Assembly: GCF_050948175.1 (NCBI RefSeq)
Contig: NC_135202.1
Coordinates: 4,526,001-4,590,000, forward strand
Direction of reading: 5' to 3'
DNA from: Xylocopa sonorina
Taxonomy: Eukaryota; Arthropoda; Insecta; Hymenoptera; Apidae
Length of the DNA: 64,000 nt
The first letter of the stretch is position 1; every line of letters begins with the position of its first letter. Shown piece by piece: positions 12,601 to 23,815 of this stretch. The notes under the pieces are model-generated. The model made no database searches. It saw only the letters and a program-made list of their open reading frames with translations, and had not been told where the DNA came from. The position numbers and the translations under genes are program-made.

Positions 12601-15600
12601 TTTTAAATCTTTTCAAGCTTCACATATAAAAAAACAAACCAAAGCCACTCTGCAACTATAACAGCGAACACTAAAATTACCAATTACTATGAGAAAATAT
12701 TAATAAAGAGAACAACAGATCGTCCACAAATTGCCTCAGCGAACACCAATACCGCTCGAGCAAAACAAAATCATGGTACCATTACTTTTATCTAGCCGCT
12801 AACATTTTTACAGCTCGACATAGCGCCAAACACGATTAAACTACACGGAACTTCGTTTCGACGAACATCGCGTAAACACCTAAAAAAAAAAGGAAGCAAC
12901 GATTCGCCGTTCTTATCAACTGCAACGAGCGCCCCAATAAAAGCTGTCCACAGGACAATCGCAGCAAGCGTAATCTTTGGCGAACTGTCGTTCCTCGAGA
13001 GTGGACGCGGAAAAACGAGATTTCATAGTGATCGCTCTTTGGAATTGCCCTCGTCTGTGCGAAAAGGTGTTCTGGACGCAATTTCGAGGCGGCTACTCGC
13101 GATCGCCGGTTTAGAAAACTATGCAAATCCGCGTACAATTACGTTATAACCGCGATTCGAAGCGCGCGTAAACGGTCCACGGGGTGCGCGAGGGGTTGGG
13201 GGTTGTGTGTAGAGAAATGGAAACGGGACAGGCCGCGAGTAATCATGTGCTATTACGTTACTACGGATATCGGTCAACCCTTGCCTTTGACTATTGATCA
13301 GTGCATAATAACGCGATGAAACGCGTCCGCGGAACGCGAACGGGCACGGTACACCCTCCGAGGTTCACCCCCTTCTGCCCGCGGTGAATTTCCGCGCTCC
13401 CGCCAATTATTATTGACAGAGAAAACACGTAAGGTATTACTGTCAAATATTTACGGTGATACGTGTTGCTGCCAATCGTTGCAACGGTTGGATGGATTCG
13501 TTGGGGTGGTACTAGGAATATCCTCTTACTTTGTGTTTGACTAATTAATGGTAAGAGCGAAGAGAGACGTAAATTTTATGTTTCACAGAGAATAAGCATT
13601 TTTCGTTATTTCTTTGAATATTTTATCTTGAAAACCGTGGTGTTCTATCTTCGATCAGTTTATTCAATTCGAATTCATTTTTCTTTTATGTTATATTGTA
13701 TTATTTTGTATTAAAAATTATTTAAGATGATGTTCGCTACTGAAAGAAACATCTAAGAAGTGGTTTAGTCTCAAACTTGTAGCATCGATGATAATATACT
13801 TTTATGTTTTTTGCACCTGGAAGGGTGAACTGGAGCTTATGGGATCATTTTGCGCATCCACGATACAGAGTTGGGTACCGTTCGATTAAAACACTTGCCA
13901 GCGGATAAGTGAAACCTGATTCCCGAATAATGAAACGAAATTATTCCGGAATGACGGCTAAGTTTTTATTGAAATAAATCAGGGGATAAAGTTATCGCGT
14001 GTCATCCGCACGCACCAGCCGGCATGGACGTCCATACACGTAGACGTGCTCGACAAATTTTCAAACTCCATTCCCTCGTAAACGAGACCTCGAACAAACA
14101 AAAATTTATTCTACGTTTTCCGCATGTTTTTTTTTCCCAAACATCGCGTTGACCCAAAAGTCTTCCCGATTTTTCTGCCCCTTTTTCGTTTTCATGGGTA
14201 TCAGGGTACATTAGTAGTCACGTCAACGGTAAACATTTCAATATTTGGTACCTAAAAGTAGATACTTTCCGTGAGTCGTGTATAAATGGAAGCATAAAGA
14301 TTGATTGTATTTATTGCGCTCGGTACAGTCGAGAAATGAATGCATTCTCGACATATCGTGCTGTGTTATTGCCGTTAAATGCACAAGGTTAACAATACAC
14401 TAGAAACTGGAACTAGATATATAGAATGTACTTGTGAGATTTTCGTGAACAATAAACTATTTTAATTTTGCTAAGTATTATCAGAAATTTTGTAGAGAAG
14501 AAATGTAGAAACTTTTGGAACTCTCTGCAATAAATAAGAGATACTTTGGAACGGATGAAATGATAAGTAGCAACTTTTGTAAGTGGATAAAAATATATTC
14601 GACACTCGAGCCAATTAATTTCCCCATAAGAAAGTGGCTGTCGCAAATAACGTTCTCCTAAATCAGTTAATCTCACCGTCACTTCTCGACCGAAAAGCTC
14701 TTCGCCTCGAATCCGACAGGCATTTCCACTAAACAAACACAAACTGAGCCACAGTCCCGAGCAATAAATTACGGAGCAAAGACAGAGGAAAAACACCGTG
14801 CGGAATTTCAAGCGCAAAAGTCACTCCGCGGCCGGCGAAACTTCTTCCTGGCGGAGGACAATCGTTTCAGGAAAGGAAAAAGAGAAAGCTCTCTGCTACC
14901 ACGCAGGACAAAAACGGTACCACCTTGGGGGGACGGGTTCAATCTCGTTATAGACTCTCAGTTTCTTTCGTTGAGCAAACAGAGTTGTGTTGCCAAAGTT
15001 TGTCATACTTTGTAAAAGATGTCAGCTTCTGGTACGATGGAACACTTCTAATCGAACGACCCACAGTTCCTGTTTCGACGAGTGGAATACGTGAGTGAGA
15101 ATACAAGTCGATTATGCGACTCTTGCAGTGTGCTATCAGCTTATAAATAATGCCGATTGAGGGGTATTCTTTTTGGATGTGACAACGAGGCACGAATGTG
15201 AAGAATGAATTTTGAGAATCGAGAAGTGTGTTGAATATTTTGAAAGTACAATAAAATTATTTTAAACCTTCGTAACGAAGTTATAAAGTCTTCATGCAAA
15301 TTCACACGTTTCAAAGTAGAATTAAAAAATAGAACCCAGGGATTTGTGTTGCCATTCTGAATTCTATAATGTGCAGGTTACTTTGGATATATTTCGTATA
15401 TTTTTGCATATTATGTGCATTCTGCACTTTTTTTGTGTATCAAAATTCTCCATAAATGCATAAACATCAGCAGTCTCGAGCGATATATCAATTCTTGAAA
15501 TTAATTTGAATTACAGCTTACTCTCAGTCTCTTTTCTTACATAAAACGGAGAAATGTATTAACGACGCTGTTTATTCGCATTACTTTATTTCATTTTCTG

Positions 15601-18600
15601 CTTGCCTCAACCCAGTGTTTTTAATGGAAGACAATGAAGAATTTATTTGCGTATTTTACGCAAAAATCACTCGAGACGCTCCTTGTTTCAACTTGGTTCG
15701 TGTACACTCTGAACAATGCTGGTCGCAACGATGTCCTACTTTTAATCGTATAAATAAAATCAAGCAGACGGTCGGTGAAAAAGGTGATCAATAGGCAGGC
15801 TCGTTCGATAGGATAAATTCACCCGATTCGAGTCTCTTCTCGAGCTGAACTTCTTCTTAGCGCATTAATTCATCGAATTATTGCTCTCGAAAATTTAACA
15901 ACCCTTGGTACAATTAGAGATCTAAACTGAAACGGAGCAATATCAATTAAGTTAATCAGAATTGTTCGAACATCAAATTCTAAGAGGTAGAATTTGGTGA
16001 ACATTGTTCAACGCTTTTTGTACATCAAAGAATAGGTAGATTTGACTTCGTTCTCAAAAATTAACATTGCAAATGCCGGTTTCGCTTCGAAGAAAAGAAG
16101 ATGGAACACTGTTTGAGAGCGGACGCTTGTCTCGGATAGAATCGCGATTGAAGATTCTTCAAATGAAATCTGCGCTCGAGAAGGTACAGCCGACGTATCA
16201 CCTTGAACTCGAACGTCAAGTAAAATCGATGAGTTAACTCATTTTGCATTTTACAGCGCGAGAGGAGAGCCATATTATTAATTCCACGTTATCCAAACGG
16301 AACGCAGATACCATCTGAACGGTGGTAAAACTAGCACGACAACTACTTGTGTACATTTCTTCGAGTAAACACTTTAGCTATTAAATAAAAAGAAAAAAGA
16401 AATGGCATTCATACATGCTACTATCATTTGTCATTCTGACATATTTGCGTACATTTCTGATGCATTTATAATTATTACTGTTTGAAAAGAAAAATTGCGT
16501 TGACCATTTTTATACGACTTGCCAGTATTTTAAGAGCGCAGTAAAAGCACTGTTTCTGAAACAGAGATGAAACAGCGTACAGGATATTCAGCCACCCACG
16601 GAAGAGATATCAAGGAACGATCCCAGAAACCAAAATAAGACGTGAATCAAGAATAACAAAATTGCATTTCAAGCTTCGTTTTCCAGAGGAGACTCTATGA
16701 CGAACCATCAAGTGCATGGTTGAGCACGAACTTCCTGTTGTACTGGCTTATAGGCTTCTACTATTGGTGTACGCGTACGCAAAGGATTTTCGAAATTGAC
16801 TTTCTCATAATCGAAGCTTCGAAAGCAATTTTATTCCTGATTCTCGTTTTGCTGTGAATTCTAGAATCAATCGTTAAATTTTTTCCTTTGACGCCATACA
16901 GCCATAGTCGTGAACGCCTTGACGATACAATTGTCCATCAGAAATAAGGGAATATATTTTCTTAATATATAATTATGTAATTATCAAATGTAAAGTGTTC
17001 TCGTTAATTATTCTAAACTGCTCGTCGCATTAATTTTCAGATAAATATCCGTATTTTCTTTGGAATTGCAAGTGACGTAAAATGGTACTTTATTTAGTAT
17101 CCATTGATGCAAGTGATGCGATTATGTATACCTTCTTTGAAAATTACCGATTTAATTAATATTTCACGTTGGAAAGAAAATTTATTTGCAGGCTGAACTT
17201 TTACCCTTAAACAGTCTGTCGATAAACGCCATAATTCATTGTCACAATGTTTAACGGTAGATCACTTTTTCACGCTTTCATTATTCGAGACCGCGTTCAA
17301 ACGACGCACGCGGAAGAGTGCGTGGGCGTCTTAGCCCACGTGATGGTACTATTATCACCTGTTTTTGCGTTCGCTCGAACCTGACCCTCGCCGAGCTGCG
17401 CCTCGTTTTTACTCCTTCCTTTTCGCGCAAATGGCTCCCGGATATTAGCAATTAATAAAGTTTTCTTTTTTTTTTTTGTTTTTAATAGAACTCCAAAACT
17501 AGGTCAAACGGTTATTTCGCAATAGTTGAGTGCGGCAGGATAACCGTTTTACCAAATTGTTCACTTTCCTCTTCTTTTTTCGCAACCTAGTGCACAGCGA
17601 AATATTTTCAACTCTGTTCGTCTCGCATAAATACCTGATGAACCTCGACGAGGATATCGAATTATGATAAACGAAGAAAAAATTCCACGACGAGTTAAAA
17701 CGTGAAAAAAGAATTATACAAGAGCGTGTTTGTAGAAAAACAAGCATTTGGCACCCAGAATTTATCAAAAGAGATCAAAGTCTTCTCCACTTGGACAGAG
17801 AGGTGCTGTTGAATATATACAAATCGCATCCTTTTCCTTTCATGGGGAAATCCTCACGGATACCTTGAGCTTTGGTAGCTCTCAAGGTTACGTCAACTCC
17901 AATGGCCTTCCCCATGTTATGTGGCGAAGATAAGGGAATCTCTGGCGAACACTTCTGGTTCCCAGTCTCGACCCAAATCATATCCTAATCGCAGCTCTGT
18001 CCACGTGCAGGATAACGCTTCGATCCTGGCGTTCGTCGGTGTCAACGAGCGCCGCAGACTCCAATGTCGGTGTGCTTAACAGTTTGCACAGGCGACTGGG
18101 ACGTGTACTTCGCGCGTGGGACACTTGAATTCGTCGGGTAAAAACAAGTGGTCGAGACGGACGCCGTCGCGAGTGCGTGCTAATGACGTCGTTAGTCATG
18201 CGATGCGCTGACAATTGGCCGCTTCGAGGAGTCTGGAAGCTCACGGTCGAATACTGTGTCTTTATCCGCAATTACCGTGGCCTCCGCGACTCGGCACGGC
18301 GCGGGACCAACGAGCCGATCGTTCGAACAAAACGCGGTTGCATCGACCTGCGCGATGAAGACACAGAAACAGGGAAACCGTTAACGGGCTGGGTTAACGA
18401 GGATCGACATTATCAGCGATTTTATCAAATTCTACTAACTTTTCTTCATGTTAATTGCTTCGAACGAACATTCAATGATCGACAGCGGTTGAAACAGAAA
18501 TGAAAAAGAAATTAGATCTCTGGATTCGTTGAGTTTCTTCAAACTGTTGTTCGTTATATTTATGATTACGAGATAGGAAACAGTATCACGTTTTGGTGAA

Positions 18601-21073
18601 ATGAAAAAGTAAATGAAAGTTCCTGATGAAAAAGAAGGAAAACCGTGGAGGAAAATATTTAATAACAATAAAACTTTCTGCTCGCGATAAAGAGAGCAGC
18701 ATAAAAGCAGTGATCCGTCATTTTCCGTGGAAACGGGAAACAACGATGATCCAATTGCGTTTCAGCAACCTTTAACGGCGACAGCGACGACATTACGCCC
18801 CTAACGCGAGAGCAGTAAAGTCGATACAAGCCAGTAACGGGTGGCACGCGACGAAATGGAACGGTCCCACGGTGGATCTTTGCAAATCCCGCTGGTACAC
18901 GGTCCACGCGCGTTTCCGTGGCTCTGCTCGTGGCGCAAACGCCGGCAGGCTCGTGGCACCGTAAAAGCAGCCCGTTTACAATCGCTCTCGTGCTTCGACG
19001 GGGCCCGTACAAGCATAATCAGATGGACGTTACATCTGGGTACACTCGCGTAATCACCTCTGGTTAATTATCCGCCCCGCCTCCTCCGCCTCGCGACGAA
19101 CTCATAATTGCAGTTCGTTATCCCCATTCGCAGTCCCGGATTAAACTGACCCCATTTAAATTAATCGTCATTGAATCGATGATCCTTCGTCGGATGTAAA
19201 AGTCCCCGCAGAGTATAAATCGCGGCTTGGATCGTAATCTAGCGTATTAGTAGAGCCCCGGTCGAATTCTATATGCGCTCGTAAATCTGAGTCTGTTTTA
19301 ATGGAAAAGTTCCATTTTGTGGGATCCGAACGTTAACGATCGTCAGGGGTTATGTTCGATCGTATGCGCTTGCGAAGCGGTGCGATATAAAATTCATTTA
19401 AAATAAACCGATGATTGAGCAAAAATTTCAGCTTCCCTTTTTACGCGTAGCTTGAAAAAAAACATAACACATGCTGGTCGAATAATTAATAAAATATTTG
19501 AGAAACGCGGATGTTGAATAAAAAATTAGCAATTTTAATTAGTTATTCGTTGTTCCAGTAATCGAGGTTATATATAATGACGGTTTTGCAAATTTAGTAC
19601 TGTGGCATCACTAGCCGATACAAAAGGTGTCATCTTAGAGCCCGACAATGCCAGCTCGCACGTGTGTTTAACAACAAAGAGAAGAAAAATCGAACGAGTG
19701 GAACTGGAAACTTCTTACTTAGTCATCCGCATTATATTTCCCTTCTGATTTTTACCTGTTGAAGTGCCTTCGGAACTTTTCGAATGAAAAAACATTTCGA
19801 CGAAAGGAGAGAACATTAATAGTATAGAGAGTCTGTCGAGACGATGGCGATAAATCGTAGACAACTACGGAAATTATATTCCAGCGTAATACCGAACTGT
19901 CCATACTAGAATAATGCAGATCGATAGAGAGCTCGACTAAACGATAACACTTTCAAGTACCACGAAACTGAAACGACTCGAATCGCTCGAAACTAACATT
20001 TAAACACTCTTAATATTTATATACTCTTATTTAAAATATTCGTATCTGCTTCGATTCTACATCGAACGCCACTCGTCAAAGTCCGCCCCCGAACTCGAGG
20101 ACTCGAGCCCACCACTTGGTACCGCGATAAATTCAAATCCAGCTGAAAGTATTACTTCTTTTCTTAAAAATATTCATGAACCGTCTAAAACTACTCGGTT
20201 GCCAGAGGAATCGAAAAGAATCGCGGCCCTCGAGTCGAGTCGAGACGGAGAGGGGATATTCGCGCCGATTCCATTATCGAATAATTTATCCGCAGTTACT
20301 CGAGATGAAGCTGTCGGCTGCCGTGCGAAAGCGGGATCGCGATACGGCTTGGTGCATCGAGCGTGAACACGGCGCCGGAGAGAATCGCGAAGGGATCGAT
20401 TCCGTACCGCCAAGGGAACCCCCTTCGTGCCACGCCGCTTCAACCCCCAACCGCCCCCGTCGAGCCCGTCGCGCGATGGGCGCGAGCTGCCGCTGGGACT
20501 TCGAACCGGAGGCCCTGCAACGACAAATCGAGGCCGAACGAATCGCGGCCAGCCGCCCTTTTAATCGGCTTCGATCCAATTTTCACCTCATCCCTCGCTT
20601 CCTCCCTTCGGCCACGCATGATCAATACTTGGGATCGATAGGCTGAACCGAGGCCCTTGTTCGTTACGCGATATTGTCCTGCTGATTGGAATCATATCGC
20701 GGAAAGAATGGCCGGTGTAACGAGGCCATTTACAGCTGGTGTAAACGCTGGGGGATATTTGCGGGGCATATCTCGCACCGTGGCGCGGTAAACGCGTTAT
20801 TGGAATCGTGGATTGGTCATGGTAGCATTTCAGGGTATCGAAGCTTTCATTGGATGTATTCGAATCGTTCGCAATAGAAACTTTGCTAAAATACCCTGCA
20901 TATAGTTTACGAATGTTGTCCGCGAATAATTCTTCGTGTACTCGCGAGTCACTCCGCGTACGTTCACCGTAAACCAACCCATCATCCTTACTACCTTCCT
21001 CCCCTGAGTCGAGTTCTATTCGACGATACGATAACCTCGTTGCGGGGAACGAAAAATCGATTCTGGTACTCAC
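9635..21073. other. Probable first coding intron of the SIFamide receptor gene or intergenic DNA
   Basis: No exon encoding TM3-TM7 of the receptor could be recognised on the minus strand here, and no other gene was identified. GC-rich patches at about 18.0-19.1 kb and 20.2-20.6 kb keep several frames open simultaneously, including a 156-codon plus-strand frame at 20176-20646, but none has protein features I recognise. If the next receptor exon lies left of the window, the intron exceeds 21 kb. Confidence 0.45.
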
Positions 21074-21641
21074 GGACAAAGATGTTGCTCATCAGGGTGG
21101 CTGGCAGACAGAACACGATGACGAGGACGTCGGCCACCGCGAGGTTGACGATGAAGAAGTTCGTGACGGTCCTCATACGCGGGGACCGGTACACCACGGC
21201 GATGACGAAACTGTTACCGATCAGGCCGACAACGAAGACCAGAACGTAAGCGACACAATAGACCGCGGACATCGCCATGCTGTGCCTGTACAAGCGATCG
21301 GGTATCTGCTCGGCGGTGGACAGGTTCACCGTTTTGCTGGCGTTCAGCAACCCGCTGTGATCCTCCATCGAGGTCCTCGGGCTCGTCGTGATGGCCTCCG
21401 CGATCAGGTTGTTCAGATAGTCGCCCAGGTCGTTTCTCATCTGCAGGAGGGTGCCAGTGGCCGATGGTACAGCCGAGACGGTCGTGTGCGGTACATTGCC
21501 GTTGTTGCTTCTACGTCGCGTGTCGACGTCGAACTCCTCGGAGTCCGGCAGACGCAGTGATGCCATCTCCAACAGCGGAGACGGTGGCTGCAGCATGGGT
21601 AACTTGATCGCGAAGCGTTGGGTCGACGTTGTTTCGACCAT
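21074..21641 (-). CDS. SIFaR: SIFamide receptor, first coding exon (N-terminus, TM1, TM2)
   Basis: This is a rhodopsin-family (class A) G-protein-coupled receptor for the neuropeptide SIFamide, expected in the neuronal plasma membrane. The exon encodes 189 full residues from the ATG at 21641. Residues 1-120 are an extracellular N-terminus with N-glycosylation sequons at about N100 (NAS) and N106 (NLS). TM1 spans about 124-150 and includes the GN motif (N143, the N1.50 position). The loop YRSPRMRTVTN follows, then TM2 at about 160-183 with LAVAD (D171, the D2.50 sodium-site aspartate) and FCLPATLMSNIFV. The last motifs and the first intracellular loop match SIFamide receptors as I know them. 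The exon ends after one base of the next codon at a good donor (C|gtgagt), expected to complete a proline. The same frame is open upstream of the ATG without another ATG until a stop near 21740, so the start is probable, not certain. A related neuropeptide FF-type receptor is the main alternative. Confidence 0.85.
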
Positions 21642-22560
21642 CAGCCAAGCCACGGGCTCTCGCGACTCACTTCCTGCCCGTTTCGCTCCGACGGAGTCGC
21701 GTCGTCGTGTCGACGACCCCGGCGCTCCGGAGTCCCGCCTTCACCCCCAGCTGCGTGCAACCGACTGCGTTCACCGGATCGATCGGTGCACCTGGATCCC
21801 TGCCCTCTGTGCACTGCCCCGGATCGATGCTCACCTCGCGCGGTGCTCGATCTTTTTTTCTGCTTGACGATTCAGATCGACGATACCATCATCGGTTTGG
21901 TGAACGGTAAGGACTGTTTCGATGGGTAGAACTTAGCTGGACGTCATTTCTACGCGAGTGTGAAGCGTTCACGACATCGATACGAATCACGAGTATTTCT
22001 GTTGAAAGCGAGAAGGGAGAGAGCGCGTGGGTAGTATCGAGTTCGACGCTCCTCGAGAGTCAACTGGCACGTGCACGAGGAACCATCGAGCCCCGTTGCA
22101 TCCCTCGCGGGAGGACCGCGCGGGTTCTCGCGAGATCTCGATAACGAACTGTATTCTTAACTGTCTCTCCTCGTGAAAACTTTGTTCTGGTTCTTCGTTG
22201 CCGCGGGCTGATTGGAAATTAGCGGCACGTACGCCGCGTACGATCGCGGCCGGTTCTTTTTTTTTATGGGATGCGGTGACGGGAGAGCGTGACGGGACAG
22301 GTGTTGCGTTACGTGTTACGGGAGACGGGATGCTCGAACGACTGGCGTGATCCACCGAAAAGGTGTCCCCGACGAATGCTGAGCGACTAATGAGCTTGCT
22401 TTAGAAGACGACTGCGAACTGCCGCGAGATGCACCCGTAGCGGCGAGCTGTCTGGCGACACGCGACCACTGCGCAAGCGTTACCAACCATCGGCACATGC
22501 ACCCGCATGCGAGCTACGCGGCGATCGTCGTATAGTTCGAGCCAGGGAAATAGGGATGAT
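21642..22560 (-). promoter_or_regulatory. Likely 5' UTR and promoter region of the SIFamide receptor gene
   Basis: This stretch upstream of the receptor ATG is strongly GC- and CpG-rich and then drops abruptly into AT-rich DNA after about 22560. That pattern fits a 5' UTR or promoter region of an insect neuronal gene. No TATA box, initiator or 5' UTR splice site could be assigned with confidence. The open frames in it overlap in several phases and are treated as composition effects. Confidence 0.35.
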
Positions 22561-23578
22561 GTTTCGAGGATGTTGTTTAAAAAAAGGAAACATTTTTCAA
22601 TGTTCGAGGATAAACAGTAATATTAGCAATTAGGAGTTTGATTTCAATTCAGAGATTTAATTGATGTTATTAAAAATCAATTCGTACGGTGCTCTAGAAA
22701 AAGTTAAGAGGGGTGTCTCATTAATATTTTGTTATATTTACGGCTTTAAATGCTATTTAATATAAAAAATAAATAGCAGAGTATTTGTTTTCTGTACTTA
22801 TTATCCAGAGATACCCAGCTGCTAAGGTTTTATCATAACTAATGTATAATATCTTTATTAGATTTAAGATTTTAGTCAAATCGAAGTATTTGCCCCTTCA
22901 AAGAGTCACATCGAAAGAATTCCACCCTCATTTTCGAGCCACGCTCCACTGCCCCAACGCTCGCAAAAATTCTCCACCCAAACGGGCCAGTGGCGATAAA
23001 AATTAAAAGTTCTCTCGCGTAAGTGCTCCCACACGATTCCCATCAACGCCGTTATTCCGATCCCAGCACCGCTTCTTACTACTTTATTTAAATGGAACTG
23101 CCCGGCCAACGAGCTGCCCAATAAACGCGCCCACCTTTTCTTTCTTCTCACCGACAGCCGAGGTTTCGCGTCGCTTCGATATCGGGAAATATCGATGGAA
23201 GGTACCCGCGGAAGGAAAGTAGATTAGAAACGAGGAAACTTCACCGCGATTGCCAAACGTTTTCCTCGTGAACGCCCACGATGAACTTGTAATTCGGTTC
23301 CCAGGGTGGAACTTCGTCCGAGTTCCTGGCGCGTCGGATTTCGATCATATTAGGACTTTGTTCTAATAATGGCTGCTCTGCTGCCAGGGATTCTTTCGGT
23401 CATAACTGGACGTCAATCTCGCGTTCTCTCCGGAGAGGAAATTGTTTAACAGCGTTTTTGAGGGATCGTTGGATTCCTGGTTCTGAACTTTCGATTGGAT
23501 ATTCTGGAAAAAATTCGATCGTCTGCGAAATAAATTGATTGAACGTAACTGAAGCGCGTTGCTTCGATTTTGCTGCGA
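22561..23578. other. Intergenic DNA, nothing recognised
   Basis: AT-rich at first and mixed composition later. No coding exon, RNA gene or repeat was recognised between the receptor promoter region and the dispersed repeat beginning near 23579. Confidence 0.5.
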
Positions 23579-23815
23579 ATGAAAGAGGAGAGATGGAAGA
23601 AAAAGAGAAGGAAAAACATGTTTCGTCCTGGGTCTACTGGTGGACTCGTCAGTAAGACTACCTAGCCGGCTCTGTCTTAGACGTAGAATGTTAGGGACAG
23701 GTTAAGAAGTGATATTTTATATTGAAATGGAGAAGGAAATGTGCACTTTTGGGAAATTGTAAGTGTCGATGTCCCTTTAGTGGCGAGTGTCGAAGGGCCG
23801 CCACAGCGACAAATA
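23579..23815 (-). mobile_element. Dispersed repeat, copy 1, carrying a hammerhead-like ribozyme
   Basis: Read on the minus strand, this segment aligns over its whole length with the plus strand of 30866-31110. Shared blocks, in order, are a GGCC(A/G)CCACA(A/G) start, TTCGACACTC, AGGGACA, CCTGTCCCTAA, the ribozyme block and a pyrimidine-rich 3' flank. Similarity stops at both ends, which defines an element of roughly 240 bp. It has no coding capacity, no obvious terminal inverted repeats and no clear target-site duplication that I could see. The ribozyme suggests a retrozyme-like or Penelope-related element. That family assignment is inference. Confidence 0.75.
23617..23685 (-). ncRNA. Hammerhead ribozyme-like motif, copy 1
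   Basis: Reading 5' to 3' on the minus strand, the parts are as follows. Stem III 5' strand and cleavage triplet TACGTC are at 23685-23680. Stem I 5' strand TAAGAC is at 23679-23674 and its 3' strand GTCTTA at 23658-23653, six perfect pairs closing a 15-nt loop. Core CTGACGA is at 23652-23646; position 7 of the core may be any base. Stem II GTCC at 23645-23642 pairs with GGAC at 23628-23625 over a 13-nt loop. GAAA is at 23624-23621 and the stem III 3' strand starts CATG at 23620. Stem III has the essential U-A and G-C pairs, then a C/A mismatch that could be a decayed CpG. The predicted cut is 3' of the C at 23680. The stem III-open order is a type III arrangement. Confidence 0.75.

Noticed and set aside
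20176..20646. 156-codon open frame on the plus strand
   Set aside because: GC-rich segment with open frames on both strands. There is no recognisable motif, and composition alone explains it.
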